Below, piece by piece: positions 1-6,872 of a DNA stretch of 13,080 nt (position 1 is its first letter; the number at the start of each line of letters is the position of its first letter). Location of the stretch: assembly GCA_937864975.1 (NCBI GenBank), contig CALMDI010000441.1:1-13080 (forward strand). The letters are read 5' to 3'. The DNA comes from an uncultured Chloroflexota bacterium. Lineage in GTDB: Bacteria; Chloroflexota; Anaerolineae; Aggregatilineales; Phototrophicaceae. The notes under the pieces are model-generated. The model was given only the letters and a program-made list of their open reading frames with translations. It made no database searches and was not told the DNA's origin. Position numbers and translations under genes: made by a program.

Positions 1-390
1 GCCGCCTCGACCGCGGACGAAACGCCGCTCGACGAACGGGACCCGGTCGCCCTGTTCCGGGCGATGGCGGACAAGCAATCGCGCCCGTCGGGCATTCGGC
101 GCCGCCGCAAGCGGCGGCTGCGTACCCCGGACTGGCTGGTCCCGCTGACGGTCGGCGCCGCGGCGGTCGCCGCGGTGATTTACGGCCTGTGGTCGTTCGT
201 GCAATACCTCGACCGCAACGACCGGGGCGCGACGGGCGTGACGTGCGGCGCTTCCTTCAAAAGCGCCGGGTTCTCGTGCGCCTCGCGCGCGATCTGCTTC
301 ATCGCGTCGATGAACGTATCCAGCGTCTGCTTGTCCTCGGTCTCGGTCGGTTCGATCAGCAGCGCTTCCGGCACGATCAGCGGAAAGTAG
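1..390 (+). CDS. partial single-pass membrane protein fragment, foreign to the rest of the window
   Basis: The frame is open from the first base, so the N-terminus lies outside the window; an internal ATG is at 64. Visible are an acidic stretch, then a strongly basic block (IRRRRKRRLR, near base 93-122), then one hydrophobic helix of about 20 residues beginning WLVPLTVGAAAVAAV (near 133-205). That is the layout of a single-pass protein with a positively charged cytoplasmic side. I do not recognise the family. Only bases 1 to about 235 are likely to be real coding sequence; the remainder up to the stop at 388-390 is antisense to gcvPB. Bases 1-240 are about 74% GC by hand count, against about 60% in 301-480, so this piece seems to come from another genome, cut at a junction near 235. 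Confidence 0.45.
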   Translation, partial: AASTADETPLDERDPVALFRAMADKQSRPSGIRRRRKRRLRTPDWLVPLTVGAAAVAAVIYGLWSFVQYLDRNDRGATGVTCGASFKSAGFSCASRAICFIASMNVSSVCLSSVSVGSISSASGTISGK

Positions 391-1628
391 TTCGTCGGCG
401 GGTGAATGCCGAAGTCCATCAGCCGCTTGGAAATGTCCAGGGCGTGCACGTCCGGGGCATCCTCAAAACGCCCTTCGATCACGAACTCGTGCCCGCAGAG
501 CCGGTTATAGGGGATGGTGTAGTCGTCCTGAAGCTTCGCGCGCACGTAGTTGGCGTTCAACACGGCGTGCCGAGCCACGTTCCGCAAGCCCTCGCCGCCG
601 TAGGTGCGAATGTAGGTGTAGGCGCGGCTGTGCATTCCGAAGTTGCCGTGGAACACCTTCAGCCGCCCGATGGAGTTCTCCGGCATTCGCAGCCCGTAGA
701 GCGGCGCGTCCTCGTCGTCGCTCGCCGCTTCGACCATTTCGACCACCGGACCCGGCAGATAGGGCTTGAGCTTCTCATTCACCGCGACCGGACCGCTGCC
801 GGGACCGCCGCCGCCGTGAGGTGTGGAGAAGGTCTTGTGCAGGTTATAGTGCATCACGTCGAACCCCAGCTCGCCCGGCTTGACGAAGCCGAGCAGCGAG
901 TTCATGTTCGCGCCGTCCATATACATCAAGCCGCCGCAGTCATGCACCGCCTGAATAATCTCGCGAATATTGCGGTCGAACAAGCCGAGCGTGCTGGGCA
1001 CCGTAATCATCATGCCCGCGACGGTCTCGTCGCAGGCGGCGCGCAGCGCGTTCATGTCCACGTTGCCATCCTCGTCGGACGGCAGTTCGACGACGCTCAA
1101 GCCCGCCATCGTCACGGTCGCCGGGTTGGTGCCGTGCGCGCTGTTCGGTACGAGAATTTTCGTGCGGTTCGTGTCGCCGCGCTCCCGGTGGTACTTGCGA
1201 ATAATCAGGATTCCGGCGAATTCGCCCTGCGCCCCCGCCGCGGGCTGCAGGCTGACCGCGTCGAATCCCGAGATTTCCGCCAGCCATTCCTGAAGCTGGT
1301 GCATGACCGCCAGCGCGCCCTGCGTGCCTTCTTCGTTGGTCAGCGGGTGAAGCTGCCCAAAGCCGGGCAGCCGCGCCACGTCCTCGTTGATACGAGGGTT
1401 GTACTTCATCGTGCAGGAACCCAGCGGATAGAAACCTATATCGATGGCGTAGTTGAGATGGCTCAGGTTGGTGAAGTGGCGGATCACCTGAAGCTCGCTG
1501 ACTTCCGGCAGGTTCACATCGTCGCGCACGAACGCCGCCGGCAGCGCCGCCTGCGGCACGTCCACGTCGGGCAAATTCGCGCCCATGCGCCCGGGCACGC
1601 TGATCTCGTAAATCAAAGGTTCGCTCAT
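180..1628 (-). CDS. gcvPB: glycine dehydrogenase (decarboxylating) subunit 2, P-protein C-terminal half
   Basis: GcvPB carries the pyridoxal phosphate site of the two-subunit P-protein. This enzyme decarboxylates glycine and passes the aminomethyl group to lipoyl-GcvH in the cytoplasm. The protein is 482 residues, near the family's usual length. The PLP lysine is K265 in NLHKTFSTPHGGGGPG, followed by the glycine-rich loop; the SAHGTNPA block (163-170) and the GFYPLGSCTMKYNP block (65-78) are also typical. Its ATG overlaps the gcvPA stop by four bases (ATGA, 1625-1628), so translation is probably coupled. The last 15 or so residues, after EAPHVTPV, do not look like the family C-terminus. The natural end was probably lost at the junction near base 235, so the stop at 180 is likely not the native one. 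Confidence 0.95.
   Translation of the reverse strand: MSEPLIYEISVPGRMGANLPDVDVPQAALPAAFVRDDVNLPEVSELQVIRHFTNLSHLNYAIDIGFYPLGSCTMKYNPRINEDVARLPGFGQLHPLTNEEGTQGALAVMHQLQEWLAEISGFDAVSLQPAAGAQGEFAGILIIRKYHRERGDTNRTKILVPNSAHGTNPATVTMAGLSVVELPSDEDGNVDMNALRAACDETVAGMMITVPSTLGLFDRNIREIIQAVHDCGGLMYMDGANMNSLLGFVKPGELGFDVMHYNLHKTFSTPHGGGGPGSGPVAVNEKLKPYLPGPVVEMVEAASDDEDAPLYGLRMPENSIGRLKVFHGNFGMHSRAYTYIRTYGGEGLRNVARHAVLNANYVRAKLQDDYTIPYNRLCGHEFVIEGRFEDAPDVHALDISKRLMDFGIHPPTNYFPLIVPEALLIEPTETEDKQTLDTFIDAMKQIAREAHENPALLKEAPHVTPVAPRSLRSRYCTNDHRP
225..250. other. probable sequence junction between two genomes (left)
   Basis: GC content drops from about 74% to about 60% here. On the minus strand, GcvPB stays family-like as far as its EAPHVTPV segment and then continues into residues not expected for the family, where a charged RLDE-type tail is usual. 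On the plus strand the membrane-protein frame runs straight into gcvPB antisense. All three changes coincide within about 20 bases. The exact base cannot be fixed from the sequence alone. Confidence 0.5.
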
Positions 1629-2968
1629 AGCGCGTTCACCTCACCCATCGCCTGCACCAGCGCGTCAATTTCCTCTTTGCGATTCATCTCGGTCACGCAG
1701 ACCAGCATGTGATCCTGCAAGTGGGGGTAATCCTGCCCCAGATCATAGCCGCCGACGATGCCGCGCTCGATCAGGTGCTTATTCAACGCCGCTACGGAGG
1801 TCGGACACTTGACGACAAATTCGTGGAAGAACGGCTTTTCGAGGTCGAGCACTTCGTAGCCTTCGAGCAGGTCGATCATGTCGGCGGCGTAATGCGCCTT
1901 GTGGTAGCACAACTCCGCGACCTTCCGCATCCCGTTTTTGCCCATCAGGCACAGATAGATCGTCGCCGCCAGCGCCATCAACCCCTGATTGGTGCAGATA
2001 TTGCTGGTAGCTTTTTCACGGCGAATGTCCTGCTCGCGCGGGCGCAGCGTCATCACGTAGGCGCGCTTGCCGTTTTTGTCGACCGTCTCGCCGACGATGC
2101 GCCCGGCGATGCGCCGCACGTAATCCATCTTCACGCCAAAAAAGCCAACGTACGGTCCGCCGAAGCCGAGCGGGACGCCGAGCGGCTGCGCCTCGCCCAC
2201 GACCATGTCCGCGCCCATCGCGCCGGGCGGCTTGAGCAAGCCCAGCGCCGTCGGGTTGGCGACGACCGTGACGAGCGCCCCTTTTTCGTGCGCCGTCGCC
2301 GCCAGCTTCGAGAAGGCTTCGATTTGCCCGAAGAAGTTCGGATAGCCCAGGGCAACCATCGCCGTGTTGTCGTCAATCATCGCTTCGAGATCGGCGAGGC
2401 TTGCCGCCCCTTCGTCGCCCGTAACGTCGAGGTCGCGCCCCTGATGATACGTGCGGACGACGTCCCGATAGTGAGGGTGAATGCCGTGGCTCAGCAGAAT
2501 TTTTGTCCGCTTGTGGCGCGTTGCTTCCAGCGCCACCGTGACCGCCTCCGCCAGACTCGTGCCGCCGTCGTAATGACTGGCGTTGCAGGCGTCCATCCCC
2601 GTGAGCGCGCACATCATGCTCTGGTATTCAAAGGTCGCCTGAAGCGTTCCCTGGCTGACTTCGGGCTGGTAAGGTGTGTAGGCGGTCAGAAACTCGCCGC
2701 GCAGCAGCAGGTGGTTAATCGCCGCGGGAATGAAATGGTGGTACGCGCCCGCGCCGCGGAAGATGGCGAAGTCCTGCGCGTGATCGTTGGCTTCGCTCAG
2801 CGCGAGCATTTCCGCGAGAATATCCATCTCGCTCATCGCGGCGGGCATATCGAGCGCCGGGAAGCGATGCGCCGAGGGTACCGCTTCAAAGAGGTCTTCG
2901 ACGGTCGTGACGCCGATGGCGGCGAGCATTTGCTGTCGTTCAACGTCGGTATGTGGAATGTAACTCAT
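1625..2968 (-). CDS. gcvPA: glycine dehydrogenase (decarboxylating) subunit 1, P-protein N-terminal half
   Basis: This is the first subunit of the split P-protein of the glycine cleavage system, 447 residues, the usual size. It begins MSYIPHTDVERQQMLAAIG, as the family does, and contains the conserved YTPYQPEVSQGTLQ segment (residues about 96-109), LRPREQDIRREKATSNICTN (about 308-327) and a C-terminal region matching the PLP-dependent aminotransferase-like fold. It works as a heterotetramer with GcvPB, which supplies the PLP lysine. The start is supported by AAAGGA (2974-2979 on the minus strand), five bases before the ATG. It is separated from gcvH by 118 bases containing heptamer repeats, and overlaps gcvPB by four bases. 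Confidence 0.95.
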   Translation of the reverse strand: MSYIPHTDVERQQMLAAIGVTTVEDLFEAVPSAHRFPALDMPAAMSEMDILAEMLALSEANDHAQDFAIFRGAGAYHHFIPAAINHLLLRGEFLTAYTPYQPEVSQGTLQATFEYQSMMCALTGMDACNASHYDGGTSLAEAVTVALEATRHKRTKILLSHGIHPHYRDVVRTYHQGRDLDVTGDEGAASLADLEAMIDDNTAMVALGYPNFFGQIEAFSKLAATAHEKGALVTVVANPTALGLLKPPGAMGADMVVGEAQPLGVPLGFGGPYVGFFGVKMDYVRRIAGRIVGETVDKNGKRAYVMTLRPREQDIRREKATSNICTNQGLMALAATIYLCLMGKNGMRKVAELCYHKAHYAADMIDLLEGYEVLDLEKPFFHEFVVKCPTSVAALNKHLIERGIVGGYDLGQDYPHLQDHMLVCVTEMNRKEEIDALVQAMGEVNAL

Positions 2969-2982
2969 ACAGTTCCTTTAGC

Positions 2983-3010
2983 TATGAGGTATGAGGTATG
3001 AGGTATGAGG
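2983..3010. repeat. four tandem copies of heptamer TATGAGG
   Basis: Four perfect, adjacent 7-base units (TATGAGG on +, CCTCATA in the transcript) end four bases upstream of the gcvPA ribosome binding site. A two-unit relative in the opposite orientation, CTCATCCCTCAT, lies at 3066-3077. It can pair with any two adjacent units of this array over 12 bases with a single mismatch. Heptanucleotide tandem repeats of this type are known from cyanobacteria (STRR repeats), and similar ones occur in other filamentous bacteria. Confidence 0.85.
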
Positions 3011-3086
3011 GTAAAGAGTGTGCTGCCGATTGTGAGAACGCTGCACGTCTCACTCGTCCCCAAAGCTCATCCCTCATCGCTTGTTT

Positions 3087-3479
3087 CTAGCGGTTCTGGT
3101 TATAGGCAAGATACACGCTGCTGTCCATCAGGTCGTCCGTATCCGCCGGAATAGCAACTTTGACCTTGACGAGCCAGCCGCGCCCATAGGGGTCGCTGTT
3201 AATCAGTTCCGGCTGGTCGTGCAGCGCGGTGTTCACGTCGGTAATCGTCCCTGTGACCGGCGAGTAAACGTCAGAGGCTGCTTTGACCGACTCGACCACA
3301 CCGAACGACGTGCCTTTCGTCAGTTCCGTACCAACGTCGGGTAATTCCACGTAAACAACATCGTTGAGCTGATCCTGCGCGTAATCGCTGATGCCGAGGG
3401 TGGCGATGTCGCCGTCGAGCCGCAGCCATTCGTCGGTACGGGCATACTTCACATCGCTCGGTGTCTTCAAATCTGCCAT
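3087..3479 (-). CDS. gcvH: glycine cleavage system H protein (lipoyl carrier)
   Basis: GcvH shuttles the aminomethyl intermediate from the P-protein to GcvT and the dihydrolipoyl group to the L-protein. It is 130 residues, the normal length. It shows the family opening (KYARTDEWLRLDGDIATLGI, residues 11-30) and the lipoylation motif ESVKAASD with the modified lysine at K66. The PVTG turn and the GWLVKVK strand are also present. AGGAG (within 3486-3492) is placed correctly for the ATG at 3479. It is the first gene after the riboswitch-terminator leader. In many operons gcvT precedes gcvH; here gcvT is absent and must be elsewhere in the genome if the pathway is complete. Confidence 0.96.
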   Translation of the reverse strand: MADLKTPSDVKYARTDEWLRLDGDIATLGISDYAQDQLNDVVYVELPDVGTELTKGTSFGVVESVKAASDVYSPVTGTITDVNTALHDQPELINSDPYGRGWLVKVKVAIPADTDDLMDSSVYLAYNQNR

Positions 3480-3500
3480 ACAATGTCTCCTGAGTCGCGC

Positions 3501-3541
3501 TGAAAAACAAAAAGCACACAGGCGGAAGGCTGCTGTGTGCT
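3501..3541 (-). terminator. intrinsic terminator in the gcvH leader (riboswitch expression platform)
   Basis: On the minus strand a perfect 9-base-pair stem, AGCACACAG (3541-3533) with CTGTGTGCT (3521-3513), closes an 11-base loop. It is followed at once by TTTTTGTTTTT (3512-3502). It lies between the glycine aptamer and the gcvH ribosome binding site, where a ligand-controlled terminator would sit. No T-run follows on the plus strand, so it acts on minus-strand transcripts only. Confidence 0.88.
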
Positions 3542-3580
3542 CTGTCAGGACGATTGAACGCTTCCAGAGGTGAACAACTT

Positions 3581-3680
3581 GCGAATCCTTTTACCTGAGA
3601 GTTTCGCCATCCGTCCAGCGGGTGCGGATAGCTTGCCCCTTCGGCGTCCCGCGTCGCGCGAGCGCTCTCTTCACAAATTG
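3581..3680 (-). promoter_or_regulatory. glycine riboswitch aptamer (single)
   Basis: Read on the minus strand, the leader contains the conserved elements of the glycine riboswitch in order: GAAGAGAG (P1 5' side, about 3665-3672), GCCGAAGGGGCAAGC (about 3630-3644), then GAAACTCTCAGG with TAAAAGGA (about 3585-3605). It starts about 15 bases after the predicted transcription start and is followed by an intrinsic terminator and gcvH. From knowledge of the family, glycine binding usually turns gcv operons on. I see only one aptamer; no second full set of conserved motifs occurs before the terminator. Confidence 0.92.
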
Positions 3681-3697
3681 TCTGTTCAGTTGCCGCG

Positions 3698-3726
3698 ATT
3701 GTAGCGCGACGACCGGGCGCCTGCAA
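3698..3726 (-). promoter_or_regulatory. sigma70-type promoter of the gcv operon
   Basis: On the minus strand TTGCAG (3726-3721) and TACAAT (3703-3698) are separated by exactly 17 bases. The predicted start, near 3691, is just before the glycine aptamer. The -35 box touches the stop codon of the upstream 136-residue gene. Confidence 0.6.
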
Positions 3727-4137
3727 CTACTCTACGGCGGGAACGCCGAGCCAGTCGAACAACGCCGCGCGCGCTTCGGCGGTGACGGCGAGGTTGAACA
3801 CGATGTGCCCGGCAGCGTCCCCGACGATGGTTGGACGCAGCAGCAGCACGTTATCCGGTTGCAACCCAACTGACAAATAGGTCTGCCCGGTGCCGATCTG
3901 CCGCGTGCTCTGCAAGCCGCCAATCGGTTTCAGGCGTGTCAGCGCCCGCCGAAGCGCGTCGTAATGCGGGCGCAGGGCAATTTCCAGCGGTCCGTAGCTG
4001 GCGGCAATCGCGATGTATTCCCCTTCACGGCGCATGGCAATGCTCGGCGCGGCTGTCGATTCTATTCTCGTCGTGAGTTGAAGAATGCCCGTGGCGGCAT
4101 CTATCGAAACCGTATCGAGGGTGACAAAATTCCGCAT
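3727..4137 (-). CDS. hypothetical protein, 136 residues
   Basis: I do not recognise this protein. It opens MRNFVTLDTVSIDAATGILQLTTRIES and seems to be a small soluble alpha/beta protein: beta-rich, alternating N-terminal half, a basic helical middle (DALRRALTRLK, about 60-70), and a second beta region ending in LFDWLGVPAVE. There is no signal peptide, membrane helix, cysteine pair or obvious catalytic motif. It has its own likely promoter and an AAGGA (about 13 bases upstream) before its ATG. The codon usage and GC match its neighbours and the alternating polar/hydrophobic pattern looks protein-like, so I take it as real. It sits between murF-alr and the gcv operon, but nothing shows that it serves either pathway. 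Confidence 0.7.
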   Translation of the reverse strand: MRNFVTLDTVSIDAATGILQLTTRIESTAAPSIAMRREGEYIAIAASYGPLEIALRPHYDALRRALTRLKPIGGLQSTRQIGTGQTYLSVGLQPDNVLLLRPTIVGDAAGHIVFNLAVTAEARAALFDWLGVPAVE

Positions 4138-4178
4138 GGCAGTGTCCTTGCGAAGCCGGGGAGGGAGGATTGTTTAGC

Positions 4179-4187
4179 AGTATAACA
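4179..4187 (-). promoter_or_regulatory. extended -10 promoter of the 136-residue gene
   Basis: On the minus strand TGTTATACT gives an extended -10 element (TGnTATACT, hexamer 4184-4179) about 40 bases upstream of the ATG at 4137. No good -35 is seen at 16-18 bases, which is usual for extended -10 promoters. Confidence 0.45.
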
Positions 4188-4220
4188 TACGACCCGCTGA
4201 GCCAGCGCGATCGGAGGAAT

Positions 4221-6770
4221 CTATCGACGCGGGACGCGCGGCAGGATGGTCGTCAGCACTTCGTAGCTGCTCGTGCCGAGCCACTCCGCGATCTGGTCGG
4301 CGGTAATGGCTTCGGTGCCCTGGCTGCCAAGCAGGACCACTTCATCGCCAATCGATACGTCGGGAATGTCGGTGACGTTGAGGGTCGTCTTTTCCATACT
4401 GATTCTCCCGACGACCGGCGCGATTTGTCCGTGGACGAGCACGTATTGCCAGCTTCCCGGCGCGCGCCGGAAGCCATCGGCGTAGCCAACCGGAATCACG
4501 GCGATGGTTTCTTCACCCTCGGTGACATAGGTATTGGCGTAGCCCACCGCGTGATCCGGCGGAAGGGTTTTCACCTGGATGATCTGCGTTTTCCAGCTCA
4601 GGACAGGCTGAAACGTCGATGGTACCTGCACCGTAGGTGAGGGCGACAGCCCGTGCATTGCCAGCCCGACGCGCACCATGTTGAAGTGATATTGGGGATA
4701 GGCGAGGGTTGCCGCGGAATTCGCCGCGTGAATATACCGGAAATCGAACCCAGAGGCTTTGAGCGGCTTGAGCACCGCCTCAAAGACACGCGCCTGTTCC
4801 GCCGTGTAACCGGGATTTTCGTCCGCGGAAGAAAAGTGCGTGTAGATGCCTTCAATCTCCAGGTTCTTGAACCCCAGAAGCTGGCGGAAGAACGCCATCG
4901 ACCGGTCGGGGGGCACGCCGAGCCGTCCCATCCCGCTGTCGATTTTGACATGCGCGCGCAGGCGGCTGCCAGTCTCGCGCGCGGTTCGGTCGTAGACACG
5001 GGTCAGGTCAATGTCATACAGCGTCACCGTCAGGTTATAACGAATCGCCTGCCGGATCGCGCCGGGCGGCACGTAGCTCATCATCAGGATCGGCGCTTCG
5101 ATTCCGGCGTCGCGCAGCTCAAGCGCTTCGTCAATCGACGCGACCGCCAAGTACCCCGCGCCGTTCAGCAGCGCCGTCCGCGCGACGGCGACCGCGCCGC
5201 TGCCATAGGCGTCTGCCTTGACGGCGGCGTTCAGCATGACATTCGGTCCGATGAGACTCTTAAGCTGGCGCACGTTCGAAGCAAGGGCGTCGAGATCGAC
5301 GTCCACCGAACTTGGGCGTGTCGGCGCGGCGAAGGCGACCGCCTCGTGCAGCAGGTCTTGCCGCGTAAGCTGCGCGCTGTCCGCCGGATTTGCCAGCAGC
5401 GCTTTGACGACACGTTCCATGCGCGAGTCCGCCCCGCCTTTAATCAGCACAAGGTCGTCCGACGTTAAGCCGCCATCGCCCTTGAGCCGCCCGACGATGT
5501 CGGACGCGCTGTAGGTGATCCACACATGGCGTGGATCCATGCCGACGTCAATTGCCGCGCGTCCCGCCAGCGCGGCGTCGCTGCCCTCGGTAATAAAGAC
5601 ATGGGCAACCTGCGCCGCTTCCTGCCCGACGAGGCGGTGCCCGCGCTGCGTATGGATGCCCAGGTCGCCAATATCGCCCATAATAAACACGGTGCGGCGA
5701 TGATCCTGTGAGACGGCTTTGAGCCATTCGAGCGCCATTCGCATCGTGTCGGGGTCGGCGCTGTAGGAGTCGTCGATCAGCGCGCTGCCGTTCGGCCCGG
5801 TGAGCGGTTTCATCCGTCCCGGCAGGGGAGACATTTCCTTGAGAATTTTCAGGCTGTCTTCCGCGGGGATGTTGTAGTACAGGGCGACCGCGACGGCGCG
5901 CAGCGCGGAATAGAGCTGGTGCTTGCCGAGCAGCGGGATCCAGCGACCGACGTAACGATTCTGCCCGTGACGCAGGTCGAAGCCAGTGCCGTTCGACGTG
6001 AGGACGACGTTGTAGCCCATCAGATCGGCGCCGAATGTGTCGACTCCCACAGTCAGGACGCTGGCGTGAGTCATGCCCGCCATGCCGCGGGCGAGCTCGT
6101 CGTCGTAGTTGAGTACCGCCAGCCCTTCCGCCGGGAGGTGCGCGAGGAGCTGATTATGCTCCTGGGCAATCTGTTCCTGATTCTCGAAGTTCTTGGCGTC
6201 CGCGTAAGCAATGTGGGTGACGACGCCAACTTCGGGGGCAGCGGTTTGCAGCAGGCTGCTCATCTCGCCCGGATGCGTAATGTCCAGTTCCAGCACCGCG
6301 AAATCGTGTTCCTGCGACAGCTTCGCCAGGGAAACAGGCAAACTCAGCGCTCCGCTGTAATTGCCGGGGCGGTGATACACCTTGTAGTAACTGCCGAGCA
6401 CGCGGCGGATCGCCTCACCGGTCACCGATTTGCCGGATGTGCCCGTAATGGCGATGACGCGCGTGCCGAGCTTTTTGAGAATGAATTGCGTCCAGGCGCT
6501 CAGCGCGGCGGCGGTGTCCTTGACCAGAATGACCGAGATATTATCCGTGTCGAAGGTGGGCGGTGTCGTGCAAAGAATGCCGGTCGCGCCGTTGCGTACC
6601 GCCTCCTGAAGATATTGGTGCCCGTCGCCGCGTTCGGTCTTGAGGGCGATGAACAGGTGGGAGTCCTGTGGAAGGCGCGAGTCAAAGCTGAAGTCCGCAA
6701 AAATCTGCGCGGCAGGCTCGCCGAAAAGCTGTCCGTTTGCGGCTTCGAGAAGGTCGTAGAGGCTGATCAT
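4221..6770 (-). CDS. murF-alr: bifunctional MurF (UDP-MurNAc-tripeptide:D-Ala-D-Ala ligase) / alanine racemase
   Basis: Two cytoplasmic peptidoglycan enzymes are joined in one 849-residue chain. Residues 1 to about 465 are a MurF ligase: N-terminal UDP-substrate domain, ATP-binding loop ITGTSGKSVTGE (108-119, K114), the GKHQLYSALRAVAV segment (283-296) and DSYSADPDTMR (334-344), the counterpart of the usual YNANP block. Residues about 487-849 are an alanine racemase (fold III). Its PLP lysine is K518 in VKADAYGSG, with HAANSAA (681-687), MVRVGLAMHG (698-707), GYADG (762-766) holding the second catalytic tyrosine, and GRISME (788-793). A short linker joins them. Such fusions are well known in Bacteroidota. 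It would make D-alanine beside the enzyme that adds D-Ala-D-Ala; a ddl gene is not in the window. No Shine-Dalgarno is seen; the start looks leaderless. Confidence 0.93.
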   Translation of the reverse strand: MISLYDLLEAANGQLFGEPAAQIFADFSFDSRLPQDSHLFIALKTERGDGHQYLQEAVRNGATGILCTTPPTFDTDNISVILVKDTAAALSAWTQFILKKLGTRVIAITGTSGKSVTGEAIRRVLGSYYKVYHRPGNYSGALSLPVSLAKLSQEHDFAVLELDITHPGEMSSLLQTAAPEVGVVTHIAYADAKNFENQEQIAQEHNQLLAHLPAEGLAVLNYDDELARGMAGMTHASVLTVGVDTFGADLMGYNVVLTSNGTGFDLRHGQNRYVGRWIPLLGKHQLYSALRAVAVALYYNIPAEDSLKILKEMSPLPGRMKPLTGPNGSALIDDSYSADPDTMRMALEWLKAVSQDHRRTVFIMGDIGDLGIHTQRGHRLVGQEAAQVAHVFITEGSDAALAGRAAIDVGMDPRHVWITYSASDIVGRLKGDGGLTSDDLVLIKGGADSRMERVVKALLANPADSAQLTRQDLLHEAVAFAAPTRPSSVDVDLDALASNVRQLKSLIGPNVMLNAAVKADAYGSGAVAVARTALLNGAGYLAVASIDEALELRDAGIEAPILMMSYVPPGAIRQAIRYNLTVTLYDIDLTRVYDRTARETGSRLRAHVKIDSGMGRLGVPPDRSMAFFRQLLGFKNLEIEGIYTHFSSADENPGYTAEQARVFEAVLKPLKASGFDFRYIHAANSAATLAYPQYHFNMVRVGLAMHGLSPSPTVQVPSTFQPVLSWKTQIIQVKTLPPDHAVGYANTYVTEGEETIAVIPVGYADGFRRAPGSWQYVLVHGQIAPVVGRISMEKTTLNVTDIPDVSIGDEVVLLGSQGTEAITADQIAEWLGTSSYEVLTTILPRVPRR

Positions 6771-6776
6771 GGCTTA

Positions 6777-6782
6777 AGTATA
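6777..6782 (-). promoter_or_regulatory. -10 box of murF-alr, placed for a leaderless transcript
   Basis: TATACT on the minus strand occupies exactly -12 to -7 relative to the A of the murF-alr ATG (6770). A transcript from it would begin at or next to the start codon. No Shine-Dalgarno lies before the ATG and no better promoter is seen upstream. The -35 region is poor. Confidence 0.45.
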
Positions 6783-6834
6783 GCGCCAACCGCGCCGCGC
6801 GTGCGTGAACGCCGGTAGTGGGGATTGCACTCTT

Positions 6835-6843
6835 TGTTATAAT
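6835..6843 (+). promoter_or_regulatory. extended -10 promoter of tgt
   Basis: TGTTATAAT is a consensus extended -10 element (hexamer 6838-6843). It predicts a start near 6850 and a leader of about 23 bases before the tgt ATG at 6873. A good -35 hexamer is not visible, as is common with extended -10 promoters. It is divergent from the murF-alr promoter, with about 55 bases between the two -10 boxes. Confidence 0.6.
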
Positions 6844-6872
6844 AGAGCGGTTCGGCGTTCTGAACGGATTCC

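Noticed and set aside
189..1712. Long plus-strand frame of 507 codons
   Set aside because: It is antisense to gcvPB, rich in Arg, His and Val, and has no domain. It is a shadow of the high-GC codon pattern.
1709..3001. Long plus-strand frame of 430 codons
   Set aside because: Antisense shadow of gcvPA with the same Arg/His-rich composition.
2983..3010. CRISPR or phage attachment site
   Set aside because: The 7-base units are contiguous without spacers, and there are no cas or integrase genes.
3501..3580. Second glycine aptamer (tandem riboswitch)
   Set aside because: The space between the aptamer and the terminator is about 40 bases and lacks the conserved core motifs.
4195..4207. Hairpin CGCTG-AGC-CAGCG after murF-alr as a terminator
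   Set aside because: The stem has five pairs and no T-run follows on the minus strand.
5919..6818. Plus-strand frame of 299 codons
   Set aside because: Antisense shadow of the MurF half of murF-alr.
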